DNA of 64,000 nt from Cryobacterium sp. PH31-L1 (GCF_030063145.1 NZ_JASISM010000001.1:496001-560000); one strand, 5' to 3'. Counted from the stretch's first letter, positions 48,726 to 56,873 are shown. The notes: generated by a model from the sequence alone, not told the origin. Translations and numbers: made by a program.

Positions 48726-49424
48726 ATGGCCCTTCCGTCACTGCGCGTGCGGGCGCATGGGGCCCGCGAGATCATGGATTCCCCCCAGTGCGACCCGGCC
48801 ATGCTCACCCGCACCTACCAGGATTTTCGGGTGGTCAATGCGGTCGTATCTGGCTGGCCGGGGATCTACCGCCGCAGCATCCGCCCGACCCTGTCCACCA
48901 CCACCGAGACGACGCTGCTCGACGTTGGCTCCGGCGGCGGCGATGTCTCGCGCTCGCTGGCCCGCTGGGCGGCGCGTGACGGACTGCGGCTCACCGTGAC
49001 CGGCATCGATCCGGATGCCCGGGCGCACGTTTTCGCTACCAGCCAGTCGAAGATCGCCGGCCTGTCGTTTCGGCGAGCACTCAGCTCTGATCTCGTCGCG
49101 GAGGGCGCGCGCTTCGACTTCGTGGTGTCCAATCACGTGCTGCACCATCTGAGCGCGGACGAGCTGAAGGGGCTGCTGGCGGACTCGGAGGATCTCGCCC
49201 GGGTGCGCGTGCTGCACGCCGATCTGGAGCGTTCCAACTACGCCTACCTCGGGTTCGCGGCGGCGACCTGGCCGTTTTTCCGGCACTCCTATATTCGCCC
49301 GGACGGGCTCACCTCGATTCAACGCAGCTACACGGCCGTCGAGCTGCGGGCGGCGGTGCCCGCCGGGTGGACGGTATCGCGCGGCCTGCCGTCGCGGCTC
49401 GTGCTGGGCTGGGACGCCGCCTGA
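48726..49424 (+). CDS. Class I SAM-dependent methyltransferase of the PKS cluster
   Basis: A 232-residue soluble methyltransferase. SAM motif I is LLDVGSGGGDVSRSL, followed by VTGIDPDARAHVF and FVVSNHVLHHLSADEL. It starts directly after the PKS stop and ends in a TGATG overlap with the FAD gene, so the three are co-translated. It probably O- or C-methylates the polyketide product. In the Streptomyces srs locus the methyltransferase is a membrane isoprenylcysteine-type enzyme, so this soluble one is a different solution. Confidence 0.88.
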   Translation: MALPSLRVRAHGAREIMDSPQCDPAMLTRTYQDFRVVNAVVSGWPGIYRRSIRPTLSTTTETTLLDVGSGGGDVSRSLARWAARDGLRLTVTGIDPDARAHVFATSQSKIAGLSFRRALSSDLVAEGARFDFVVSNHVLHHLSADELKGLLADSEDLARVRVLHADLERSNYAYLGFAAATWPFFRHSYIRPDGLTSIQRSYTAVELRAAVPAGWTVSRGLPSRLVLGWDAA

Positions 49425-50548
49425 TGCGTGACGTCATCATCGTGGGTGGCGGCCCGGTCGGCACCATGCTCGCCTGCGTACTCGCCGTCGGCGGGCTCGA
49501 CGTTGAGGTGCTGGAGCAGCGTGAGACACCGTCCCTCCGGTCGCGGGCGATCGGTATTCACCCTCCGTCGCTCGCCGCCCTCGCCGCCATCGGCATCACC
49601 GACGCCCTGCTCGAGCGGGCCGTGCGCATTCGCACGGGAGAGGTGCGCTGCGATTCGCGCAGGCTCGGGCAGATGTCGTTCGAGAAGGCCGCTCCGGCGT
49701 ATCCGTTCGTGGTCGCCCTGCCGCAATACGAGACGGAGGCCCTGCTGCGCGATCGGTTCGAGCGACTCCGCCCCGGCCGGTATCGCAGCGGCGTGACGGT
49801 GACCGGGATGTCCGATCGCGGCGACGCCCTGAAACTCACGACCGACGCCGGCCCGATCGAGGCCCGCTACGTGATCGGCGCGGACGGCGCGCGCAGCCGC
49901 GTGCGTCAGGCGGCCGGCATCGCCTGGCGGGAGCTCGGCCGGCGTGAAACGTATCTCATGGGTGACTTCGCCGATCCTGACCCCAGAGATACCGACGCGG
50001 TGCTCTACTTCGAGCGCGGCGGTGTGGTTGAGTCCTTTCCGCTGCCCGGCGATCGGCGTCGATGGGTGGCGATGACGGATTTTCTCGCAACGGATGCCGA
50101 CAGCGCCGACCTCGCCGCGCTCATCCGTCACCGAACGGGAGTCAGCGTTGCCGAGCCGCTCGGCGCTGCCAGCGCCTTCGCCGTGCAGCAGCGGCTCGCG
50201 GGGAGCATGCGCGCGGGCCGCGTGGTGCTGGCCGGCGATGCGGCGCACCAGATCAGCCCCATCGGTGGGCAGGGCATGAACCTCGGCTGGCTCGACGCTG
50301 TGGCCCTCGCGCCGGCGCTGCAGCGGGCGCTTCTCGAACCGTCAGCGGCGGCATCCGTTTTGGCCCGCTTCGACCGCACGCGCCGCCGCGCCGCCCGGCG
50401 AGCGGCCCTGCAAGCCGGATTCAACATGGAGATGGGCCGGCCAGCCCACGGTCTGCGACTCGGCGTTCGCAACGCCGTCGTGCGCAGTCTCACGCTGCCG
50501 CCGGCCAACGAATTGGTGGCCCGGGCGTTCACCATGCGTTGGTTGTGA
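49424..50548 (+). CDS. FAD-dependent aromatic monooxygenase of the PKS cluster
   Basis: A 374-residue group A flavoprotein hydroxylase. The N-terminal FAD motif is VGGGPVGTML, the ribityl-binding motif is GADGARSRVRQ, and VLAGDAAHQISPIGGQGMNLG is the second FAD motif. It would hydroxylate the phenolic or pyrone product of the PKS using NAD(P)H and oxygen, forming a hydroquinone or quinone. Start is the ATG that shares one base with the methyltransferase stop; the longer open frame lies inside that gene. Confidence 0.9.
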   Translation: MRDVIIVGGGPVGTMLACVLAVGGLDVEVLEQRETPSLRSRAIGIHPPSLAALAAIGITDALLERAVRIRTGEVRCDSRRLGQMSFEKAAPAYPFVVALPQYETEALLRDRFERLRPGRYRSGVTVTGMSDRGDALKLTTDAGPIEARYVIGADGARSRVRQAAGIAWRELGRRETYLMGDFADPDPRDTDAVLYFERGGVVESFPLPGDRRRWVAMTDFLATDADSADLAALIRHRTGVSVAEPLGAASAFAVQQRLAGSMRAGRVVLAGDAAHQISPIGGQGMNLGWLDAVALAPALQRALLEPSAAASVLARFDRTRRRAARRAALQAGFNMEMGRPAHGLRLGVRNAVVRSLTLPPANELVARAFTMRWL

Positions 50549-50574
50549 CCGCGCGCATCGAGTTGAATAGAACC

Positions 50575-52185
50575 GTGACTCCTGCAACTCTCGTTCCCCG
50601 CCTCCGCACCGACCTCGCCGCCGCTCATTTCTCGGTTCCTGGCCTGACCGGACTGTGGGGCATTGAAGCGGATGCCGCCCTCCGCCGGAATCAGCGGGTC
50701 CCGGCCCAGCGGGCACTCGCCACGCTCGCCGCCAAACTGGGCCGGAATGAGCCCGCCGCGACCCTGGCCCGGCTGTTCCTGCTCGGGGACGCGGTGCCGC
50801 GTGCCGATTTCGATGCCGCGCTGCCGACCCTCGGGGCAGCCGGAGCTGAACGACTCGGGCTCGTGGCCGCCGTCGATGCGCTCGTGCGCCCGCTCGTCGA
50901 CCTCCGTCCGTACAGCTTCATCGACGCGCACGGTGCCGGCAGCTGGTGGATCGTGAGCGATCTGGGGGAGCTGGCGCTCGGGCATCCGCTTGGCGAAACG
51001 CACGTTCTCGGCATCGGCGGCGCCTCGCGCACCCTGAGCGGGCTCATGATGCCGCACGCGGTTGAGCGGGCGCTCGACATTGGCACCGGCTGCGGAATCC
51101 AGGCGATGCACGCCTCCCGGCACGCCGAGCATGTCGTTGCGACCGACATCTCGGTGCGTGCGCTCGAGCTCGCGGCGCTGAACGCCGAGCTCAATGAGAT
51201 CGACAACATCGAGTTTAGGTTCGGCAGCCTGTTCGACCCGGTGGCGGGGGAGCGGTTCGACCACATCATCTCGAACCCGCCGTTCGTGATCACCCCGCGG
51301 GCCGAGGGAGTGCCGAGCTACGAGTACCGCGACGGCGGAATGGTCGGTGACGCCCTGGTCGAGGCGGTTGTGCGCGGGGCCGCCGAGCACCTCACTCCCG
51401 GCGGAGTTGTTCAGCTGCTCGGAAACTGGGAATACCACGGTGAAACGGATGCCTTCGAGCGGCTCGAGCGCTGGCTCACGCCGGTTGCTGGGGCGGCCGC
51501 AGAATCGAACGCTTCGGATTCGGTTGATCCGACGGTCGGCGCGCCGGCCGCACCTGTCGCATCCGCTCCACCAGCGCTCGACGCCTGGATCATCGAGCGC
51601 GAAGTGCAGTCGCCGGGCGAATACGCCGAGACCTGGATCCGCGACGGCGGCACGCGCCCCGGCCCCGACTTCGACCGCCTGTACGACGCCTGGCTGAACG
51701 ACTTCGAGGCGCGCGGAGTGAGCCGGGTCGGCTTCGGCTACCTGCTGCTGCGCCGGCCGTCCGCTGCACCGACCCTGCGCCGGCTTGAGCGGATGCCCGA
51801 TGCCCTGGGCCATAACCCGGCCGGCCTCGGCTCGCACCTCGCGGAGTGTCTCGCCGCGCACGACTGGCAGGCGGCAACGGATGACGCGCGCCTGTTCCGC
51901 ACGAATCTCACGGTGGCCTCCGACGTCACCGAGGAGCGCCACTATTGGCCCGGACAGCAGGATCCGACGCTCATGACCCTGCATCAGGGCAGCGGATTCG
52001 GCCGCTCGGTGCCGCTCGACACCGCCCTGGCCGGGCTGGTCGGTGCCTGCGACGGTGAACTCGCCGTCGGCGCCATCATCGGCGCCCTCGCCCAGCTGCT
52101 CGACGCCGACGAGGCAGCGCTGAGCGCCGAGCTACTCCCGAAGGTGCGCGCCCTCTTAGCCGATGGCTTCCTGACCGTGCCGTAG
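50575..52185 (+). CDS. Multidomain class I methyltransferase (actinobacterial DUF7059-type)
   Basis: A 536-residue protein. An N-terminal region of about 130 residues of helical character precedes a SAM-binding core with DIGTGCGIQAMHAS at 168 and SNPPF at 233-237. NPPF is the active-site motif of N-methyltransferases that act on Gln or on bases (HemK, RsmC). A C-terminal region of about 230 residues follows, with an Ala/Pro linker near 310-330. It resembles large actinobacterial methyltransferases of unknown target. GTG 50575 is chosen; GTG 50545, overlapping the upstream stop, is possible but gives ten codons with rare AGA, AAT and TTG. Confidence 0.85.
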   Translation: MTPATLVPRLRTDLAAAHFSVPGLTGLWGIEADAALRRNQRVPAQRALATLAAKLGRNEPAATLARLFLLGDAVPRADFDAALPTLGAAGAERLGLVAAVDALVRPLVDLRPYSFIDAHGAGSWWIVSDLGELALGHPLGETHVLGIGGASRTLSGLMMPHAVERALDIGTGCGIQAMHASRHAEHVVATDISVRALELAALNAELNEIDNIEFRFGSLFDPVAGERFDHIISNPPFVITPRAEGVPSYEYRDGGMVGDALVEAVVRGAAEHLTPGGVVQLLGNWEYHGETDAFERLERWLTPVAGAAAESNASDSVDPTVGAPAAPVASAPPALDAWIIEREVQSPGEYAETWIRDGGTRPGPDFDRLYDAWLNDFEARGVSRVGFGYLLLRRPSAAPTLRRLERMPDALGHNPAGLGSHLAECLAAHDWQAATDDARLFRTNLTVASDVTEERHYWPGQQDPTLMTLHQGSGFGRSVPLDTALAGLVGACDGELAVGAIIGALAQLLDADEAALSAELLPKVRALLADGFLTVP

Positions 52186-52204
52186 CCTCGCGCGTGCCCC
52201 CTGC

Positions 52205-52275
52205 GCCGAGATGCTCTTTTTCTGCCGAGAGTCCGCGTTCGAACGGGGACTCTCGGCACAAAGGGGGACTCTGGG
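52205..52275. repeat. Palindromic repeat at the 3' side of the endonuclease-like gene
   Basis: The core at 52223-52258 is a 36-bp palindrome with a single mismatched pair: TGCCGAGAGTCC, a G, the inner palindrome CGTTCGAACG, a G, then GGACTCTCGGCA. It is preceded by GCCGAG...CTTTTT and followed by AAAGGGGGACTCT. A related, more degenerate copy in the same orientation lies at 53421-53490. No T run follows, so it is not a typical terminator. Confidence 0.8.
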
Positions 52276-52292
52276 AGCCGCAGCGGGCGTTC

Positions 52293-53321
52293 TCACTCCG
52301 GGCGCAGGCCAGCCTGAAGCAGCAGAGCGCGCAGCCGATCAGCGCGCAGCGCGGTGTCCCACAGCCACCGAGCCATACCGTGGCCCGAGGTGAGTCGAAC
52401 GCGATCTTCGCGCACTTTCTCGTTCCAGACCACTTGGTCCATGGTGCGGCCCCGCAAATACTCACCGCGGGTGTATTTGACGAAGCCGTCGAATTCTCCG
52501 AGAAGTTTGACGGTGCGCAGCTCCTGACGCTGAATCCAGCGAAAGTCGACGGTGTCGTTGTGCCCATCGTTGCTTGCAAAAGTAACCTGCAAATCGGGGG
52601 CCGGAAAATGGCACAGGTGGATTTGGCCACGGCTCAGCGATTCTCCAGGTGAATCGGAGCGGTTGTCGCTGAATGAGATCGCCTCGAAGGCGGCCCGACT
52701 GCCGCGGCGTGGTCCGGCCTGATTAAGCCGATCCAGCAGCTCCTCTTTTGACACTCCGGCGACGACAGATCGGTTCGGCAGGATCAATTTTGCGGTAGTG
52801 CCGTGATCGAGGCTGGCCACAGCGGAGAGAAACGGTGTGGTGCGCGCCAGATCTAATAGGGTGCGCACCAAACTGGTCACGAGCATCCCGTCAATTGTGA
52901 CGACATCTTCGTCGGTGAGTACGTCGTGATGCCAGATCACACCATTTTTGGAATGCGCGGATCGTGGGGCACCCACCATGAGATGCACCGCGTCGGGCCA
53001 ACGGCCAACGATCGGGAGCCCCCAGAGCACGGCCGCCGATTGGTGCGAGAAGACCGGTTGTGCACGTCGGGTGGCGGCAACGGCGCGCATCCGCAGCAGG
53101 TATTTCTCCACGGCCTGGAGCTCGTCCCACCCGGCCGCGTTCACCACCACGCCACGACGCAAACGGATGCTGTCGCCCGCCGCCACCGAGCGGTTGAGAG
53201 CACGGCCGTCGGCACCAACGAGGTCCAGGTCCCGGCGCAGCTGCAATGGCAGCCAGCCCTTCATGGCAGCATCCGCAACCCCGGGTGTATCCTCGGATGC
53301 TGATCCTTGAGTCGGTGTCAT
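52293..53321 (-). CDS. AbiEi-like/DUF559-like protein with putative endonuclease fold
   Basis: A 342-residue protein of a type often annotated in actinobacteria as AbiEi-like antitoxin domain or endonuclease-domain protein. The N-terminal 150 residues resemble AbiEi-like proteins (FSHQSAAVLWGLPI, VTSLVRTLLDLART). The C-terminal part resembles a small PD-(D/E)XK nuclease: D259 in DTVDF, then GEFDGFVKY with E276, D278 and K282, and an EKVREDRVR helix. No AbiEii partner toxin is present. ATG 53321 is chosen over an upstream start since AACGAT lies six bases before it. The flanks carry related palindromic repeats, unlike any neighbouring gene. Confidence 0.7.
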   Translation of the reverse strand: MTPTQGSASEDTPGVADAAMKGWLPLQLRRDLDLVGADGRALNRSVAAGDSIRLRRGVVVNAAGWDELQAVEKYLLRMRAVAATRRAQPVFSHQSAAVLWGLPIVGRWPDAVHLMVGAPRSAHSKNGVIWHHDVLTDEDVVTIDGMLVTSLVRTLLDLARTTPFLSAVASLDHGTTAKLILPNRSVVAGVSKEELLDRLNQAGPRRGSRAAFEAISFSDNRSDSPGESLSRGQIHLCHFPAPDLQVTFASNDGHNDTVDFRWIQRQELRTVKLLGEFDGFVKYTRGEYLRGRTMDQVVWNEKVREDRVRLTSGHGMARWLWDTALRADRLRALLLQAGLRPE

Positions 53322-53420
53322 ACGCCCATCGTTACCGCTTACCGCCTGGTCGGGGCGGTGCCGCCTCACTCCGTGCACAACGCATCCACTTACCGCGTGT
53401 GGAGGAGGGCGTCCGACCGT

Positions 53421-53490
53421 GCCGAGGTACCCCCTTTTTGCCCAGAGTCCTCGTTTGAACAGGGACTGTCGGAAAAAGTAGGGCCTCTCG
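53421..53490. repeat. Degenerate palindromic repeat at the 5' side of the endonuclease-like gene
   Basis: The core 53439-53474 matches the 52223-52258 palindrome at 30 of 36 positions in the same orientation, with several pairings lost. The preceding GCCGAG...CTTTT and following AAAG...GGGCCTCT also match. It lies 100 bases upstream of the endonuclease-like start and 37 bases before the SDR gene. Confidence 0.75.
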
Positions 53491-53514
53491 GCGATCGGCC
53501 GACCGCGCGGGCGC

Positions 53515-53520
53515 TAACCT
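53515..53520 (+). promoter_or_regulatory. -10 box of a leaderless promoter for the SDR
   Basis: TAACCT six bases before the ATG at 53527. Confidence 0.55.
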
Positions 53521-53526
53521 GACGCA

Positions 53527-54327
53527 ATGACTCCTGCACCGGCGCTCCCGGCCGCCTTCGACCTCGGCGGGCGTACAGCGCTCGTCACCGGGGCGGGCAG
53601 CGCCACGGGTATCGGCTTTGTTGCCGCACGGATGCTCGGTGAACTCGGCGCCCGGGTGATTCTCACTGGTACGACAGTGCGGGTACACGACCGAGCGCGG
53701 GAACTCACCGCAGACGGCCTCGACGCTGTCGGAATCGTCTGCACCCTCGACTCGGACGCCGGCGCCGCGGAACTTCAGGCGGCCCTCGCCTCGGGCGGGT
53801 TCGAACCGACGGTCCTCGTGAACAACGCGGGCATGGTCGCGGTCGGCGACGCCGAGATGGGTCACGGAGATATCCTGACCAGTCCGGCCGAGTGGGAACA
53901 CGGCCTCGCCATCAACCTGTCCACAGCATTTCATGCCACTCGCACGGTGATCGGGTTCATGCGCGCGGCCGGATGGGGCCGCATCGTGATGGTGTCGAGC
54001 GTGAGCGGGGCGATCATGGCCAGCCGCAATGATGTCGCCTACGCCGCAGCGAAGGCCGGGCTGGTCGGGCTGGTGCGGGCGCTCGCCGTGGACGAGGCCG
54101 AAGTGGGCATCACGGCGAACGCCGTCGCACCTGGCTGGATCGCGACCGGCTCCCAACTCACGAGCGAGGCACTGGAAGGTGCGCTCGTACCCGCCGGGCG
54201 CAGCGGAACGCCGGGGGAGGTTGCATCCGTTATCGCGTTTCTTGCCTCGCCAGGAGCCGCCTACGTCACCGGGCAGGTGATCGTCGTCGACGGCGGTAAC
54301 TCCGTGGCCGAGGAGCGCCGCCGGTAG
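53527..54327 (+). CDS. Short-chain dehydrogenase/reductase
   Basis: A 266-residue SDR of the classical type. Cofactor loop TGAGSATGIGF near residue 21, NNAGMVAVGD, catalytic Ser in VSSVSGAIMAS and Y-x-x-x-K in VAYAAAKAGLV are all present. Lack of a basic residue after the loop and TTVRVHDRA leave NADH versus NADPH open. The segment AEMGHGDILTSPAEWEHGL is somewhat long. Substrate unknown; the C-terminus is the usual VTGQVIVVDGG. Confidence 0.9.
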   Translation: MTPAPALPAAFDLGGRTALVTGAGSATGIGFVAARMLGELGARVILTGTTVRVHDRARELTADGLDAVGIVCTLDSDAGAAELQAALASGGFEPTVLVNNAGMVAVGDAEMGHGDILTSPAEWEHGLAINLSTAFHATRTVIGFMRAAGWGRIVMVSSVSGAIMASRNDVAYAAAKAGLVGLVRALAVDEAEVGITANAVAPGWIATGSQLTSEALEGALVPAGRSGTPGEVASVIAFLASPGAAYVTGQVIVVDGGNSVAEERRR

Positions 54328-54371
54328 CCTGCTCCCGTAGAGAAGAAAATGTCAACCGGCACGGTCTGCGG

Positions 54372-54455
54372 TAGTTTGGTCTCATGACTGGCGCCGTACT
54401 GAACCACTGCGGGCGCGCGCCCGAGATCCGCCGTTCTGAAGCAGACCGATCGTGA
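54372..54455 (+). CDS. Possible 23-residue leaderless leader peptide coupled to the amine oxidase
   Basis: TAGTTT (54372-54377) is six bases before an ATG at 54384, the spacing of leaderless genes here. The frame encodes 23 residues, beginning MTGAVLNHCGRAP, and its TGA (54453-54455) overlaps the GTG start of the amine oxidase by the GTGA arrangement. The oxidase has no ribosome binding site, so re-initiation after this small frame is a simple way to translate it. The coordinates include the -10 box; the coding part is 54384-54455. No homologue is known to me. Confidence 0.5.
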
Positions 54456-55861
54456 AGCGGCGCACTTTTCTGCTCGGCACAGCGTCGGGTTTTTCCGTGT
54501 TGGCCCTCGCGGCGTGCGTGTCCCCGGCGCCGGTTCCGACGACATCCCCGACGCCAACCACGCTCACCCCCTCGCTGGTTCCGCAGCCGCTCACGGTCTC
54601 CAGAACCAACTGGTCGGCCGACCCTTTCTCCCGCGGATCCTTCAGCTACGCCGCTGTCGGTGCCACCCCAGAGCACCGAGCCGCGCTCGGCCAGGCCGTC
54701 GACGCCCGAGTGTTCTTCGCGGGCGAAGCGACCGCGGCTGATGAGCCCGGCACCGTGCAGGGTGCCCGCGCTTCTGGTCTGCTGGCGGCCAGCCAGGTGA
54801 GGGACGTCGCGGCTCCGGGGGAACGCATCACGATTGTCGGTGCCGGAATTGCCGGGATAACGGCGGCCCGTCAACTCGTCAACGATGGCTTCAACGTGGT
54901 CGTGATTGAGGCGCGCGACCGCATCGGTGGGCGTATCGACACCGTCAGCGACGACTGGCCCTTTCCGATCGAACGTGGTCCCTCGTTCGTACACAACACC
55001 TCGGACAATTTCTTGGATGACGAGCTCACGGCCCTCGGGGTCAAGCTGCTGCCGTTCGTGCGCACGCCCGAGGTGCGAACCCGAGCCGGGGCGATCGTCG
55101 AGGTGTCACCACTCGGCACCCAGGCCGTGGCCGGAGCCCTCAGCTGGGCGGCCAATCAGCAGCAGGATGTCTCGGTTGAACGTGCCCTGGTCGATTCGGG
55201 CGAAGCCAGCCTGTCGAAGACCCCGAACGCCGAAGGCCTCTCGGATGCCGACTGGCTCGAGTACGAGATCGCCACGAAACTCAAGGTCGGGACCGGGGCC
55301 ACACCGAGCCAGCAATCGGCCTGGTACACGGCCGACATCGCGAGCACCGACGACGACCAGCTCGTGGTGGGCGGCTATTCGACCCTGCTGGCGAGTGACG
55401 CGGAGGGCCTCGACCTGCTGCTGTCGAATGTGGTCAACCGTGTCGCCCATGATGACCGTGGTGTGAGCCTGCGCCTCGGCACCGGTGAATCGCTGTCGGC
55501 CGATCGGGTCATCGTGACGGTGCCACTCGGTGTCTTGAAAGACGCGGCGATCGAATTCTCGCCGGCCCTGCCTTTTGCCCACCGGGGGGCGATCGGCGCG
55601 CTCGGTATGGGCGTGGTGGACAAGATCTGGTTGCGCTTCGACGTGCCGTTCTGGGATACCGAGGCACGGCTCTGGACCATCGTCGGTGAAGACGCCGACT
55701 TTGCGGTCTGGGTCAACATGATGCCGCTCACCGGCGAACCGGTGCTCATGGGTCTGATCGCCGCCGAAAACGCGACGAGACTGAGCGAGCTCGACGATGA
55801 CGAGTTTCTTGCTGCGGCCCTCACCGCGCTCGAGCCGTTCCTCGCGGTCCCCGGCCAGTAG
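54452..55861 (+). CDS. Circularly permuted flavin amine oxidase, lipoprotein or Tat-type signal
   Basis: A 469-residue flavin amine oxidase with its parts in swapped order. Residues 1-22 form a signal with twin Arg (KRRTFLLG) and lipobox LAAC. Residues 51-117 (NWSADPFSRGSFSYAAVG, FFAGEAT, GTVQGARASG) are what normally forms the C-terminal FAD-binding end of polyamine/monoamine oxidases. The Rossmann start GAGIAG comes only at 130-135, followed by EARDRIGGR at 153-161. The chain stops just where a normal enzyme would continue into the DPF..GSYS segment. It would be an outward-facing amine or amino-acid oxidase producing aldehyde, ammonia and peroxide. GTG start overlaps the small upstream ORF. 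Confidence 0.88.
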   Translation: MKRRTFLLGTASGFSVLALAACVSPAPVPTTSPTPTTLTPSLVPQPLTVSRTNWSADPFSRGSFSYAAVGATPEHRAALGQAVDARVFFAGEATAADEPGTVQGARASGLLAASQVRDVAAPGERITIVGAGIAGITAARQLVNDGFNVVVIEARDRIGGRIDTVSDDWPFPIERGPSFVHNTSDNFLDDELTALGVKLLPFVRTPEVRTRAGAIVEVSPLGTQAVAGALSWAANQQQDVSVERALVDSGEASLSKTPNAEGLSDADWLEYEIATKLKVGTGATPSQQSAWYTADIASTDDDQLVVGGYSTLLASDAEGLDLLLSNVVNRVAHDDRGVSLRLGTGESLSADRVIVTVPLGVLKDAAIEFSPALPFAHRGAIGALGMGVVDKIWLRFDVPFWDTEARLWTIVGEDADFAVWVNMMPLTGEPVLMGLIAAENATRLSELDDDEFLAAALTALEPFLAVPGQ

Positions 55862-55877
55862 CGGTGTCCGCGGCAGC

Positions 55878-56531
55878 TCAGGCGCGCCAGGGCGGAAGCA
55901 GGTGGCGGGGCATCCGCTTTAAGCGGGTTATCCAGGTGAGCAGGGCTGCGATGCCGGTGATGATTCCCACGATGATCAGGCAGTAGAACACGGTCTCGCC
56001 CGGGCCGCTCACCTGGCGGGCGTCGAGAAAGAAGTATGGGTACCAGCCCACGATGGGCCCTCGAACCAGGGTGAAGACCAGCCAGAACAGCGGAAAGACG
56101 ATGGCCCAGCCGAGATACCTCCACGGCAGGCGGGCTTTGAACGGGTCGACGATCCAGTCGATGAGGGCCAGGACCGGAATCACGAAGTGCAACAGCTGGC
56201 TCGACCACGGCACCTCGATCGAATAGTTCGCGCTCGACGACTGCCAGACGATGATGCCGTAGACGACCCCGGAGACCAGAATGTAGGTCGTCACCATCGC
56301 CCGCAACATGTCGAGCCAGGGCGGGTCGGTCGGGCGCCGCAAGGCGACGATCGCGGCGGTCAGAAAGACGAAAATCGATGCGATGGCGCTCTGCACCGTG
56401 AAGTAGCTGAAGAAGTTCGCAATGGCGAAGGTGGTCACTCCGAGGGTGTATTCAAAGTAGCCGATCAAGGCCACGAGTTCGACCGAGGTCAGGCCGAGGC
56501 GCGCCACACCGAACGCGGTGCGCGCCCTCAT
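55878..56531 (-). CDS. Pr6Pr family membrane protein
   Basis: A 217-residue protein with six to seven spans, fitting the Pr6Pr (FAR-17a/AIG1-like) family. Landmarks are NFFSYFTVQSAIASIF, LLHFVIPVLALIDWIVD with conserved His, and WYPYFFLDARQVSG. The last spans end in an Arg/Lys-rich tail. The animal relatives AIG1 and ADTRP hydrolyse fatty-acid esters of hydroxy fatty acids with a Thr and His; whether the bacterial members do so is not known. It converges on the amine oxidase with 16 bases between stops. Confidence 0.85.
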   Translation of the reverse strand: MRARTAFGVARLGLTSVELVALIGYFEYTLGVTTFAIANFFSYFTVQSAIASIFVFLTAAIVALRRPTDPPWLDMLRAMVTTYILVSGVVYGIIVWQSSSANYSIEVPWSSQLLHFVIPVLALIDWIVDPFKARLPWRYLGWAIVFPLFWLVFTLVRGPIVGWYPYFFLDARQVSGPGETVFYCLIIVGIITGIAALLTWITRLKRMPRHLLPPWRA

Positions 56532-56603
56532 TCCCGTCCCCCGGCGGGGCTCGTGCGCGCGGTCATAGGCTAACGCTACGCCAGCGCCGGGCGGCCCCTG
56601 ACC

Positions 56604-56873
56604 TCAGTCGGTGATCTGAAACTGGCTCTCGCCGGTTACGGCGACATCACTCACCTCGACGGCGGTCACGACGGCATACCGCGGGCCGGTTTCCAACCAG
56701 AGCAACATGCGCGAAACGGATGCCTCCCGCCCCTCGATCTCGAGTTCCACCGACCCGTCGGGCCGGTTCCGAACGTACCCGACCAGCCCGAGGTGCAGCG
56801 CATGGGCCCGGGCGTGGTAACGAAACCCGACGCCCTGCACCTCGCCGCGGGCGAGCACTCGTTTGCGAATCAC
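56604..56873 (-). CDS. acyP: Acylphosphatase
   Basis: An 89-residue acylphosphatase that hydrolyses carboxyl-phosphate bonds such as in carbamoyl or acetyl phosphate. The signature ARGEVQGVGFRYHARAHA contains catalytic R18, and GYVRNRPDGSVELEIEG contains N36. A longer frame runs upstream into the PucR gene, but GTG 56871-56873 gives the normal length and has CACAAT six bases before it, so the mRNA is probably leaderless. Small cytosolic enzyme; physiological role unclear in bacteria. Confidence 0.93.
   Translation of the reverse strand: MIRKRVLARGEVQGVGFRYHARAHALHLGLVGYVRNRPDGSVELEIEGREASVSRMLLWLETGPRYAVVTAVEVSDVAVTGESQFQITD

Noticed and set aside
50128-51984. 618-codon open frame on the minus strand
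   Set aside because: Opposite the FAD monooxygenase and the multidomain methyltransferase; no motif and rich in Arg, Gly and Val.
52223-52258. The 36-bp palindrome as a simple terminator
   Set aside because: No T run follows on either strand, the inner sequence is itself palindromic, and a related copy lies upstream of the same gene, which a terminator would not explain.
52293-53321. A complete AbiE toxin-antitoxin pair
   Set aside because: Only an AbiEi-like N-terminal region is seen and neither neighbour resembles an AbiEii nucleotidyltransferase.
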